From: Ancylostoma caninum
Lineage: Eukaryota; Nematoda; Chromadorea; Rhabditida; Ancylostomatidae
Direction: 5' to 3'
NCBI GenBank assembly: GCA_037903475.1
Contig: JBAJFG010000389.1
Location: forward strand, 310,001 to 374,000
DNA length: 64,000 nt
The notes below the pieces were generated by a model. The model had not been told where the DNA came from. It made no database searches and worked only from the letters and a program-made list of their open reading frames with translations. The position numbers and the translations under genes are program-made. Positions within the stretch are counted from its first letter, which is position 1, and every line of letters starts with the position of its first letter. This document shows positions 1 to 11,882 of the stretch, one piece after another.

Positions 1-231
1 TTTTGAAATCACTTTACAGTACAGGGAAGAACTTTGTGTTAGTTTATTTTTGAGTGTTTTTTAGTATTGTTTCAAATAAATATAAAATAAAAATTTATTA
101 TTTAATTTAATATTAATACATATTTTTATCATTATTTTATTAACTATTTATTATTATAACTAATATTTCATTTTTATTTTCCGTCTGGGTCCCCAAAACG
201 GCGGAGATCCAACATTCCCCCCCCCCTTCCG
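1..231 (-). mobile_element. hAT-type MITE copy (Family 1), cut by the window edge
   Basis: Bases 1-225 match the reverse complement of the intact element at 40368-40637: the AT-rich core, then the block GTCTGGGTCCCCAAAACGGC and a C-rich run. The terminal TGCGTCCGCCACTG is not readable here, so the outer end is decayed. It is non-coding. The family assignment comes from the intact copy, which has an 8-bp target duplication. Confidence 0.75.
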
Positions 232-247
232 CATTGATACACATATA

Positions 248-439
248 TCAGGTTGGTGCGAAATTAATTGCCATTTTCATTGTAGTTTTCATTGTAGAGG
301 CATATCGTTCTCAAAGATTGTTAGGAAAGATTTAACGAGTTAAATGGGAATTGAACTGATAGGGAACGTTGTGTTTGAGCCAAGTTATAACACTTTAAAC
401 CGGATGTTTGTTTCGGCAATTAATTTCGCACCAACCTGA
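248..439. mobile_element. mariner-type MITE, 192 bp
   Basis: The ends are inverted: TCAGGTTGGTGCGAAATTAA on the left and its reverse complement on the right, flanked by TA at 246-247 and 440-441. The GGTTGGTGC start resembles mariner terminal repeats of the MADE1/Hsmar type. There is no transposase inside, so it is a non-autonomous copy. Confidence 0.85.
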
Positions 440-441
440 TA

Positions 442-3400
442 CCTAAAGGCAAGGTCCAGTCAAAATCTCGCCCACCCAGATTTCCTGCTCTCTGGAGTCC
501 GAACATATGTGTGGCGCGTATCTCAAATTGGAGACCTCGGTATAAGATCTATCGTTAGATATGGGACAAAACGTTCGAGAACTACTGTAACCGTGGGAAA
601 ACGCGCTCCAACCGACAAAGGCCGCGCGAGTGCATACTGAACAACGATGGACACTCAGATATATACAGCCCAACGTACACTTCATAAAACCTTCTCCACC
701 CCATCAATCGGACCACCGGGCCTTTGAATATGATTTTTTTCCTACGACGCCCCAATAGACAGCATGTGGGGTGAGTCGGATAACGTCATTTGAAAGCACT
801 GACGCCGCAAACCCACAAACACCGCACCGAAATTCTTCGATGGAAAGCGTTCGTTGATGGAACTTTCCAGGGATTTTCCTATAGTTTCCCTCCAAGGCGT
901 CGCTGTGAGCCATGCATCCAACAGAAATTCGAGAGATGGAATTTTGCCCGGACATCGCCTTCAAGTGGATCTTGGTTGTGATTTTATCCTTATATTCGAA
1001 ATAATTTACATAATGTCATTATGTTTTGCTGAAGTTAGTGTTCTGAACGAGTTCGAGAACATCCACGTACTATCACAAGTACTCATTAACTCCTTGAAAT
1101 GATATGCACGTCACTCCGAACGCTGTTATTGACTCTCTTTGCATAGTGTGTTGTGGAAAACGTACTCAAATACGTATTCACTAATCCACAAAAAATCTGG
1201 AACAATGCCGTATCCCTTGCCATTCGAACACATTCACTTCCATTTGCGTCAAACGCAATGCAGATGATGACAACAAGTTCTTGCATGTACACTGGCGTAT
1301 TTCTCGTGAATTGTCACTTCACGTCATGGATTCCGGAGTGCTTATGGATGCAGAACTCATAACATACATCAATACAGTAAAAATATTTCATTCTTGTAAA
1401 TCTTACCTACTTCTGCACTTGTATCAAGTTTCAGTGCTTATTGTTTAACTATAAAAACTTGTGCTCTTTCGGAAGTGAAAATACCACTAGATTTTCCACA
1501 GAAAACTGTAAAAAAGTATCAATAGTGTAGCGGTGAATAGTCGTTACAAAAACTTTCGGCGATTACTACAATACACGACGTATAACTTTTGCTTGCTTCA
1601 GTATGGTAAAAGAAATAATCCAGGAATTCATATTCAACCAGGAAAATCGGCTTTGCCATAAATATGAACGAAATTTCTCACCGAAAATTTGTCTATGAGG
1701 TTATTTCACAGGTGGATCACAAGCATCGTACTCCATAAGGCCGTTTTTTTACGGTACATAGGTATGCGATAGGCAGTATCTAACGCATCCTTCTGAAATA
1801 TTGCGTGACGGAGTATTTCATACTCTAGTTACAACATATTATCAATATCATTTCCCAATCATTTATCGATTTTTTTTGCTGGAGTTGGAGTTCTTTTCGA
1901 TTTTCCGCAGCTATCACATAGTACCTTTCAAAAAAAGATGCAGCCTAGTCTAAAACGGTAGTGGTAATGAATTGAAACAAATAAATTGAAAATCCGCAGC
2001 AGAATTCACGACACTTATACCCTTCTGCCTTTTTTTGCGGAAAAAGGCAGAAGAATGCAGTGACTTGCAGTGACGTACATATGTACGTGCAGTGGAGTGA
2101 CCAGTGTCATAAAAAGTTATGGAAGAAATTTTGTGAGAGAAGAATATCGGTGACTCGATAACATAGTTTGCTTTAGTTTCTCCACTGGTACCAGCAAAAT
2201 CGGGGTAATAAATGGAAGCACATCCCTAATAAGGATGTATGTTGATATAAATTATGAAGAAGTGATAACTGAGGGTTTCTCATAAATAAAAAATCACTCA
2301 AATATAACCATGCAACCAAGTCAGGTCTCATTTTGATTTCTCCTTTTTTATTGCTTTATTTCGACCAAGATGTTACGTTACTTTTGGTGCTCGGTTGCTG
2401 TGCCTTATTTTCAGGAAGTGATTGCAATTTTCGAACCTTTCCACTGCACGAAATTAATTAATAGATAGTAAAATGAGTAATTCTTGGGCCGTCGCTATTT
2501 CCAATCGAGACGTTCCTGTTGGTGTTTTATGTCTTCTCATTACTTTTTTCGCCTTTTCTCAAAGTTTCTGAGCATTTTTAAACATTCGTACATATGAACT
2601 AGTCCTATGTTTTCGAATACATTTTCTACTCTAGTCATTCCCACGAGTTGTTGAAAATTTATAGTGAAAACTGGAGGCCCATGCAATACCTTACGCTTTA
2701 GTAATACGAGGGTAATTTCCGCCTCTTTTGGACCTGGAATTTGAAAAAACAAGGTTAATCAATGAATAAATTTTAGATTCAAGTCAACAAAAATAAATAG
2801 TGAAGTGTCTATAATAAAGGTGATGAAATCTAAAAAAAGAGTAATACAACATTTTATTTTCTCAAAAAAGTAATTATGAAATGTACGTATGTCAACCGAT
2901 TGCCGAATGATGGAATGCGCTCTGCTCCGTATACCTTCCTCCCTCTCCCTCCATTCGCCTAACGGGCTCAACAATGGGATCCACAATATAACTACGTCTA
3001 AGGAAACTGAGGAACGTCCGGCAAACTATCTCAACAAACTTAAAAAAGGCTGCTGTTAAAATTATATATCCTGGAAAAGTCAACGGCTTGATGAATCCAG
3101 CTGTCAGAATTCTATTTTGTCATGCGATCTCGGGCTCGAGATGTCGATGAAAGCTCGACATTCGCTCCATCTTAGGTGCCAGTTTTCAATCCAAGCTTAA
3201 CTATTGGTTACACCACATCGAGAACAGCATATTTCTAAAAGTCATGCCTGGCAGTTAATTGACACTTAATTGGGACCTAAACCTCAGATGAAGATGGCAA
3301 TTTCGACCAAATTACCCTGGTGACCTCGTTCCTTCACTGTTCCTAGCTTCACGATGAGCTATTCTTCAACAACCTATGTTTTGGGATTTCTGACCATTCC

Positions 3401-5290
3401 ATGAAAGCGCTAGTATTTGGGATCTCGCATCACCAGAAAGAAAAACTTCCAATTACTTACTCCAGCACTTTCCTTCATTTTTTCTCGAGAAGGAAGGTGT
3501 TCGTTTAGTAATGGACATATCACGACATATCACGACTTGATAATCTGCTAAGGTTCATTTCATCTTGCGACCGACCAAAAAACATGACCTGTTCGCCTTT
3601 GCGATTGTAGTCGCTAGTCCGGCTGGAACCGACATAGACATGTAAACACCTTTGTATCTTTAAAGTGAAAGACGAGACCGAATAGGGGAGAGGAAGAAAT
3701 GAAGGGGTTTTGCGACGTTCCTCAAAATAACACATGAAATCTAAATTGAAAGTTCTGCTCTGCTCATCACCACAGACGAAATGAGTTAACTATGTGAATT
3801 GGATTAGTTATTTGTTTTTATTTATTCATTTCATGCACTCAGTTGGTGCTACTTGCAAAGACAATAAATACGGCAAGAGAGCTTGGCTATCCAGGTCACC
3901 CGCTGACTGAATGCATCTGCACACTGCTGCATACGCAGTCCAGTATCCTTGTCCTAACTAATAAAACCTGCAAGAGTAAGTAGCTGGTAGAAGTAGAGGA
4001 TTAAAAGAATTGGAATTCAAGGAAAGATCATAGGTGCTGAAAGAGTGTGGAAATGTCAGGGACACCGCTAAGGATTCATCGACAGGGAGGAGTTGCTGGA
4101 AACTCTCTGCTTGACGGCACGATGAAAAGTATTATATGAATGCTCCCTATATGTATATCCATAGCCAATCCGTGGGTAGTCTCATTCTATAGGTACATAC
4201 CATAGAGTGAGGAATAGGGAGGATGGAGTGCGCTTATCAAATGTTTCTCATCTTTATTAGTGTTCATTTGGAAGCTTAGCTATCGGAATCTAGGAAGCAA
4301 TCAAGACTGGTTCCGAAAAACTTCAAGAAAAAAAATTGTTTCCTATAAACCCTACATTCTCCATAACATCTCTGAAGTGCCATTTTGAAATTGTAGAAAT
4401 TCTTCAAGAATTTCTTCAAGGATTTCTTTAAGCCAACAAATAATTTTCAATTTCATTATTGAAAAAGAAAAAAGCATCTCCATGAAAAAGAAGGAAACTT
4501 CTGCATGTCTGTAGGTGTTTGATGAGATGGTACTTTATTGCATACCTTGAAATGTGAAAAAGTAGTAGCGTCAAAAAGTCTATCCTGCAAAAATACCATG
4601 CATACGACATCGAAGGAGAGGCTTCAAGATGTTGCGCTAATGTTCATAATGAATATAGGAAGAAAAAATAAATTGTCTTCACTGTTCAAACAACTAACGA
4701 AGGTGAAACCAAATGAACCATAATAACTTTCAAAACAGTGATTAAGATGCGAGCCAAGACATGACGATGGCAATTCACGTAGCTGTACTTTTTATTTGCA
4801 AGACTGCACCCCTCCACTTTTGTCTTATTTCTGTTGTCAATTCATTCTTTAAGTGGTACCTATTCTATTTTCTTCTTCGAGTTTCTGTCTCTTCATCCAA
4901 CCCACTCCCTTAGGGGTAGTGAATAAATAATAACTAAATGAATAATAAATAAATAAATAAATGAGCCGCGAAGCTCAGAGACAAGACAATGTTAATGTTT
5001 AGAAAAAGTTCGAGAAATATTTGACGTGATGATGATCACTGGGTAAATTCCAGTCAAAACAACAAAACTACGTTTCTTTTTGTCCCAACTTTCAAATGCA
5101 CGTTTATCTTCTCCATCAGTCATTATCCGGAAAATCTGTATGAGGATGTCTGAATTTTAAAACTTCTCTACAACATGGGTAAAGAGCAATAACGCCCCTC
5201 AATATTCATTATAGTTGAATTCCAAAAATACATACAGGATCACAAATGATCAGCGCACCTCTGGTTGTCTTCAACATTCGCTAGCACGTG
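442..5290. other. No recognisable gene
   Basis: Only short open frames that overlap in all phases, with none recognised. A weak possible minus-strand exon near 2700-2738 has an acceptor (TTCCAG) and a donor (GTAAGG) but no partner exons. An A/T-rich TAAA-like run lies at 4921-4964. Nothing else is supported. Confidence 0.5.
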
Positions 5291-5514
5291 AGGCGGTATT
5301 TATGGTTGATGCGCGTCAAATTTGACGCGTCGCCCTGAAATTTCACGAAGTATGTCTCGATACGCTGAAAATCGAAACGCAGTTTTGTTCACGCGGCCAT
5401 CGCGACGGCAAAAGCAGGAACGTTTTCTTCCTGCTAAGAATTCTCTTCGTCTCTCCGTTCTACATTGTATATTGCCGCGTCAAATTTGACGCGCATCAAC
5501 CGTAAATACCGCCT
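5291..5514. mobile_element. MITE with long near-perfect terminal inverted repeats
   Basis: The first 39 bp (AGGCGGTATTTATGGTTGAT and onward) are inverted at 5476-5514 with about one mismatch. The arms contain the palindrome CGCGTCAAATTTGACGCG. No clear target duplication is visible, so the superfamily is not assigned. The GC content of the arms contrasts with the AT-rich surroundings. Confidence 0.8.
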
Positions 5515-5969
5515 GGAAGTCGCAGCCTCCCTGGTCGGTTGCAATGCCGCACTAGAAAGAGGATTTTCGTATGTCCAAGATCACAACGTATGCGCGATTC
5601 CATGCAGACTTTTTCTTTGGAAGAGAGTCAGTGTGGGACATCTACAGGATTTCGCGGTATGAACCAAAAGTATCTGTCTAGTTGCAGGCTCATTTCATGG
5701 TTCTATTCACGTATCTACTATAGTTAATATCGAATAATGCATTAGATACCCCTCTATTCATTTAGAATTCGAATAAGCCCATTTCGAATGAGTTTACAAT
5801 TGTTTGGAAAAGAGGGAGCTACATATACAATCCTTCAGGAATGATAAGGAGAGTACTGTGGCGAAAAAGATGAAAGAGAAAGAAAAACGGCAGAAACTCT
5901 AAAATCCGCCAGAATTCACATTTAAAAAAGAGAAGGAACTCAGGAGTTATGACACTCGCACATGTTACA

Positions 5970-6190
5970 GGGCCGGTAGTAAACCCCCCATGTCGCGACT
6001 GCCAAGATGCGAGCGCGTTAGCACCTCGTGAGAAAGTCATTGAACTGAGCTGCCAACTATGTCGCGACATCAGCGAGAACACACGCTTTATTATAGGATG
6101 TTAATGAATATCTCGCGACAAATGTGAACGAGGATGCCACGACATGTTGGCAGCCGAGAGTTCACGACATCAGGGGTTTACTACCAGCTC
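5970..6190. mobile_element. Fold-back MITE, GGGCCGGTAGTAA family, GTCGCGAC units
   Basis: The left end GGCCGGTAGTAAACCCC is inverted at the right end as GGGGTTTACTACCAGCTC. Inside, the short palindrome GTCGCGAC and variants recur (near 5992, 6060, 6113, 6140). It shares its termini with the elements at 8581 and 25004, which carry different internal motifs. No target duplication could be identified. Confidence 0.7.
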
Positions 6191-6341
6191 AGGAGTAGAA
6201 CTGCTGAATTTACTGATCGTGCTTGGTCACCCAGGAAGAAATTTTCTCAGATTCTTCTTTAATCTCCCATGCTTTGCTGCTTTTGCCCCTTTACGATGGA
6301 ACTAAGCGTCAGACAGTTCTTCCATTTCCGTGGTTCTATTA

Positions 6342-7255
6342 CAGGGTGGTCCAAAATTACGGAGACAAGGCCGTGATGCGCGTTTTTCGACTATCTCGAG
6401 TTTTGGCGCTTTGCATCTAATCTTTTGCTGTTCATTTGTTCAATTGTAGAGCTTCTTCCAAAACATTACGTAACACTATGATTTTTAGGAACAGCTAGGC
6501 CGTCAGTCAAGCTTAGTTTTTCCACCCAATTACATTTTTTGTGTACGCTTCGCGCGCATGTTGCGCTGATGTGTAAAATTTTACAAGAGACACACTACAC
6601 AGTACATCGAAAAGTACAAGGTGTGGGAAACAGAATAACGTTAAACTCATTGTGAATGGCCACCTACCTTGGTTATGAGATCCAGAATTTCGTGCTGACA
6701 CGCCGAAATTCAACGCGGGCTGAGGGTGCTTTTCAATTCTAATCACAATCATTAAATGTATTATGAGGGAAATACTCCTCAGAACTTTGAGAATGGAAGT
6801 TGATGAGCCTAACAAGTTCCAGTCCCCTCTCTAAACAGTAAAGATAGGACCAGAAACAGAACTAAAGTACGTTTTGCTCTGTTTTTGCACAGAAAGTCAT
6901 GTCTTCTTCCTTGTAAATCTTATTTTCAGTACTCATTCTGGAAGATTTCTCGTTATGATATTCATTCGAGGACAAAAACTAACTTCACTCTCATAAAAAA
7001 TTTTTAATCCTTGGAGCAAACACTTTTAGAAAGGGCAGATTATCTAGGAAGACTGCAATTCCGCACCACAGCAGGTGACTAGTTCGAATTCTTCATGTGT
7101 TTTCACGCAAGTGGAAGCAGAAATCGTGAGATGTGGTGGTAGATTTTCTTCATTGAAGGGTAAAAAATATCGTATTGGAAACAAAATTGCCAACTCGTTT
7201 TCCAACGTTAGATATGAACCTTTTTAGCGTGTCTCCGTAATTTTGGAACACCCTG
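6342..7255. mobile_element. Tc1/mariner-like element, 914 bp, non-autonomous
   Basis: The ends are CAGGGTGGTCCAAAATTACG and its inverted copy, about 25 bp with one mismatch, flanked by TA at 6340-6341 and 7256-7257. The length is below that of a full mariner and no catalytic motif is readable in any frame, so it is a deletion derivative or a large MITE. The terminal CAGGGTGGTCC is shared with the transposase relic at 10329. Confidence 0.8.
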
Positions 7256-7257
7256 TA

Positions 7258-8383
7258 ACATTAGAGTCCTTTGTTAATCCTAAAACTAATCGATGTTTAT
7301 GTGTATTTTAGTCATGTGTTATACATCTCCCAAAGACGCAAAAGATATTTAGCGCTTTTTGGAAAGAGAATTTTTCTCTGTTGCGCATGTTTTGACACTT
7401 CTTTTCTTTTTCCTTGATGCTTTATACCAGCACAATACACTTAGCATTACAACTTCCTATGTTCATTTTCCAGGCAATCATATCACAGCCGTTTACTCCT
7501 ATAAAACACTAGATACTACGTAGTAGATTCACATCTGATTTTCATCGTGACGTATCCATTACTGGAGAACTTTTTGTAGTCTGATTTCTTATCAAGCCAA
7601 GCACGTCGCTTATTGAAATGTCTGTTACATCGGCGCGACATTTGTCCTTGAATGCGATTTTCTTAAAAATCATCGTCCATATCGGATACAATTACGCTGA
7701 TTCTCGAAGAAGTAATAAGAAGCTAAGTCTGTATTGTAGCATGGGAACAAATCTCTTCTTGCGAATGTGCTCCACTTTATTCTATGAAAAGCTATTTGGG
7801 GACGGAAACATGAAAGAGTTACTGGAAAATACAAGTTGACAGAGCTACGTACGAATTGTATGATGCCGTTTACGAAAATATGGAAATGTATACGACGTAG
7901 GTATGAAAAATAGGCTAAAGTAACGAAAAGGGGAAACGGAGATTGAGCACTTGGTAGAACCCACCTTATCGTACATGGAAGGGTTCAATGTCTAATTTAT
8001 TAGGTCGATGCAAAAATGATGCACGTTTTCAGGACTAAATGCCTCATAAATCGCTCCAAAATGGTTTTTTTTAGAAATATTTCACCCACGAACCTTTTAT
8101 AATAATCTAAAACCGCCGTCAAATCTAATTCCTTCACAATTAGAACTGGTTTGGCATACATTCGCGTGAAAAAAACCACTACATTCACCGGATTCTTGGC
8201 CTCTTTCAAACGAAAAATGACTAAATTCATAGTCGGGTTCTTAGTTTCTGATCTTATGGTTTTTTTTCCTGAATTTTATTATGTACATATAAGTCTTCCA
8301 CGTCTGTCTTACTACAGCTTGTCGAATAAGTAAATGAATAAATAACTAAATAAATAAATAACGTGCAGGTTTTTCTATCACAG
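7258..8383. other. No recognisable gene; TAAA-rich tract near the end
   Basis: Open frames at 7618-7839 (plus) and 8000-8230 (minus) are short and unrecognised. Bases 8326-8362 are a degenerate TAAA/TGAA tract, of the kind left at retroelement tails or arising as simple repeat. Confidence 0.4.
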
Positions 8384-8510
8384 TTCTTTACGAATGAAGC
8401 CTTCTGGAATCGACGAATCCCAGAAGGCGGTTATGGTACCACTTTAGTCTTCGAAGAAATTTTCCGAGGCGAAGTTGTTTGGATGCTCGAAGAAGAGATG
8501 GTAGGCGCAA
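8384..8510 (+). CDS. Isolated putative internal exon, unknown protein
   Basis: An acceptor (TTTTCTATCACAG) is followed by 42 open codons and a strong donor GTGAGG at 8511. The frame would also run on to a stop at 8519-8521. The peptide is acidic and hydrophobic, with FWNRRIPEGGYGTTLVFEE and VVWMLEEEM, a composition typical of a folded domain rather than chance translation. I do not recognise the family. Just downstream lies the 1.5 kb element at 8581, so the next exon may be displaced beyond 10.1 kb or lost. It could be a pseudogene exon. Confidence 0.4.
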
Positions 8511-8580
8511 GTGAGGCTTGATGGATAGATCTATGAGACAGAGCTTCCTAGCTCAGTTGCAGTTAGCCTGTGAAGTGTCT

Positions 8581-10101
8581 GGGCCGGTAGTAATCCGCCC
8601 CGCAAGTTGCCAACTCGCGGTGGCACCTGGGTGCGACATCATTGGCAGCCAGAACGGTGTGGAGGCATCCCAATCAATGGGAACGGCTGATTTTCACAAG
8701 TCCTCTTTAATCCTAGTACCATCCTTGCTAACAACCTCAGCCCCATACGCAATAGCTAGATCTCCTAGTTGCAAACTGTTGTGCAAAAATAGTAGGGATC
8801 CCGAGCTGCCTACGAGGTCGCGATCTCTTTGGGCGCCACCCAAGTTGCCACCTCAAGGTGGCAACATAGGTGGCAGCAGGCGAGAGCGACGAGAGACCGT
8901 GCTGGGAGGGAGATTTTCTCGGCGGCAGGTCGGACAGCCCTTGGACATGTCCGAGGTCGCGCCTAGTCGGGAACTTCTACCGTGGCTATGACAAATGTGG
9001 TGTCACGCACGCATTTTTTCCTGGCCAACGATCAATTTTTATCAAATTTTAGTATGGGGTGTTATCTTTGCGTTTTTAAGATGATTCTGTCTTTCATCAA
9101 ACCTCTGGCTTCCATTTTAATATTGCTCCCTCTAAGTAGTACCGTCAATTGGAGTGAACATGTCCGACTTTTCGTTTGGACGATCAGCTGAGGCGGTCGG
9201 CGGTCGGCAGCCAGATCGCGCACCGGGTAGGTTTCAAGCGCTGTTTTCTATTATTTTTATTCGTATTCTTCAAGATGTTTTGCTTATAAACGCGTGTTTT
9301 CGTCATTTCTTGTATGCTGTTGGTGGCGAGCTCATTCTCTAAACGTGTATTTGGTTTCAATTTGTATTCTAAACTTGTTTTATTAAGCAACAACTAAATA
9401 CGAGAAATGACGAGAGCAAACAGTCATAATTGCAACATTTTAAAAGGAAAATTGACGAGAAAAATTGAATTGAAAAGAAAAGGAAGCGTTGAAATTTGAC
9501 CACTTGGTGCGAAGTCAGGTGGTCAAGCATCGACTGCGCCAGCTGATCGAAACCCTACCTGTAGGTCGCGCGGTTGAGCATTTCCCGCAAATCGACGAAA
9601 CCCTAATATGTAGATTGTATTATCAAGGGAAATCGAACGAAATTGGTTTGAAAGGATTATAGGACCAGATCATTCAGAAAGCACAAGGGAAAACCCAAAA
9701 AGCAAAAATATCAAGCAGAAACAGCGAGGTGAAGAACCGGTAGCGGAATGCTGCTTACAATTGAATATTCTTGGCTACAAGGATCACAACTCAATTTCAA
9801 CTGTTCAGCCCTTACAACTTAAGCTGTTGCTGAACGAGGCTGCCAGTGCCCAATTTCTCTCGTTGAGATTGCAGTGATGGTTACTCCGACCTTCCGATGT
9901 GTTACCATGGGCAAGTGGTGTAGATTTATTGCGGTCAAGATGGAGCAGGGTTCGGTCCCCATCGGTGGAGAGAATTTTGCAAACACATCCGAGCATTGTT
10001 CCTCACGCCTAGTTGGCACCCAGAGTTGCCACCTTGTAGGCAGAGCTGCCTTCGTGGTGGCAACTTTGATGCCAACTTGGGGAGTAGATTGCTACGGGCC
10101 C
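8581..10101. mobile_element. Fold-back element, GGGCCGGTAGTAA family, AGT-TGCCAC units, 1.5 kb
   Basis: The left end GGGCCGGTAGTAATC and the inverted right end (reverse complement GGGCCCGTAGCAATC) enclose 1.5 kb. Both subterminal arms carry repeated AGTTGCCA/TGGCAACT units: left near 8603, 8842 and 8857; right near 10010, 10024 and 10058. The 157-codon frame at 8518-8991 falls inside the left arm and follows the repeats, so it is not a gene. The middle (about 9200-9900) is anonymous. Target duplication not found. Confidence 0.65.
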
Positions 10102-10328
10102 TGGTGTGCGGCATGTGGCTGGATGGTACTGTGTAGGGGTATAGGATTCAATACATAGACAGAGAACCCTACCGTTCTCTAAAGGGAACGCTTTCCAGAA
10201 AAGTTGGAGTGAACTTCACTGTTTCCTCGAATTTACAAGACCTAAAGTGAAATGCAGTGCTTCACCTCGTTTTCGCGTTTGAGATACCAGTAGACTCTGG
10301 ACCTCGACGTGCTGAATTCAGCGATATA

Positions 10329-10900
10329 CAGGGTGGTCCACATGAAATGTGGCACAAGAAACTACCCACAACCTTGCACCAATCTATTTAAATAAGGAAT
10401 ATTTACTTTCATTCAATAGATGCAGAAATTCTACACAAGATCTCACAGATTACATTCAAGATGACTATCTTCAGCTTCAACACAACCGTGTAATCTCTTT
10501 CGGAAATTTTTGAGAATGCGCGTACTTCTTTAGTTGCTTTCCTTCACCAGGCCTCTTTTCAGCAAATCCAGTGACTTGCATTTAACACAGCGGACTTTTT
10601 GCTTCAAGATCGACTGGGTAGCAAAATCAAAAGGATTGAGATCGGGCGAGTTTGACGGCAAAACTTCATTCGCCCAGAAATCCGAAGATTGGTCTCACAC
10701 TAGCGTTTTCCTCGCGCCGTGGGCAGGCTCCCAATCTTGCTGGAAGACCCGGTCTAAACCCTCAGTGTTTTCTTTGGTTCAGGGAATTAACGCATCTCTC
10801 AAGGGAATGGATTTTCTGTATCCGTCACACTTCATGTCCCTGTTTTGTGTGAGACTACGTACATGCTCAGAACTTACTGTCGTACTCAAGGACCTTGAGT
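10329..10900 (-). pseudogene. Degenerate Tc1/mariner transposase, C-terminal part
   Basis: Minus-strand translation gives FQQDWEPAHGARKTL, then SNSPDLNPFDF, then an IPQEV-like tail. This is the order of the second catalytic Asp, the third Asp motif and the C-terminus of mariner transposases. The frame is broken by a stop after KTLV, further stops and at least one frameshift. The element's end, CAGGGTGGTCCACATGAAAT, lies at 10329 beside a TA. Further 5' the match fades into unreadable sequence and the other terminus is not found. It is dead. Confidence 0.85.
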
Positions 10901-11882
10901 ATTAAGCGCTGTCCATGTTTTACTGTGGGAGGAGTTAATGCCGCCGGATTACTGTAGCTTTGGCTCAGCTCCAACCCGATAACGAAAACGATACACTTCC
11001 GTGTAAACCTCTAGTTTTGTAGATCCACAACGTTTGAAATGGAGGATTTTTACAAACGCTACAATATTGAGATACTGCAAACGATGCATTTTTTTCTGAA
11101 AAGATGCTGAATAGAGGCACAATTTCCTTTGAATGGAGAAAAACGAACTATTAGGCTAAAATCTCCGAATCAACTCCGATTTAAAAGCAATCTTGGCTTG
11201 GATTCGGGAATGATCTAAGCAAAACTCTGCCTCCTTTCATAACGTCCTTCGTTCTTCAAGTTTCATTTCCCTTCTCCACCAGCGCGCACGCTGTCTCACC
11301 TGCATACCTCAACTAAAATGCTCTTAAACTAGCACTCTGAGCAGACTTTAAAGGAAAAATTGCAATTATCCACACAAAACTAACTTAGGGCGTTGAAGCT
11401 AAAAGAAAAGGTTATCTTAAATCATTCAGGATACCTTAATTTAACTCATTTTCAGATAGAAGCGATGCTGTGGATAGTGTTCACGCGACATTCACGTGAT
11501 TAGAGGAGTCTGTAAAAACAAGCTGTTTGACCAATGAGCGGTGCTGTATCCACGTGTTTTGCATGATTTGAAGTGTAATGTGATAAAGTAAAAGTGAACG
11601 CAAGCAATGTGGTTACTAATTTCATTTTGTTCTTCCATATATTTTAGTTACCAGTTTCATTAGCTGTGAAGTGTTGACTTTTACTTTTTCTCTTGTTTTC
11701 AACTTCTTTTTACCAATTCCGTTATACTCCTAATTTTATTATTTTCTAGTGAAATGGCACACTTTGTAGCATATGCAAATAAATAAAAATTTCAATGCGA
11801 TTATAATAAAATGCGTAGAATTTCTGTGAGGTTAGAATTTCAAGGAGCAATCAAATATCACTAAAACAAAGCACATTCTGGA
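10901..11882. other. Intergenic; 3' flank of the AMPK beta gene
   Basis: No gene is seen. A possible minus-strand polyadenylation signal, AATAAA, lies at 11735-11740, about 145 bp past the AMPK beta stop codon. Bases 10901-11100 may be more decayed mariner sequence. Confidence 0.4.

Noticed and set aside
6513..6815. 100-codon minus-strand frame inside the 6342 mariner-like element as a transposase
   Set aside because: No catalytic Asp motifs, helix-turn-helix or mariner signature in any frame.
8518..8991. 157-codon open frame
   Set aside because: Lies across the arm of the 8581 fold-back element and follows its repeated units; no splice or start logic.
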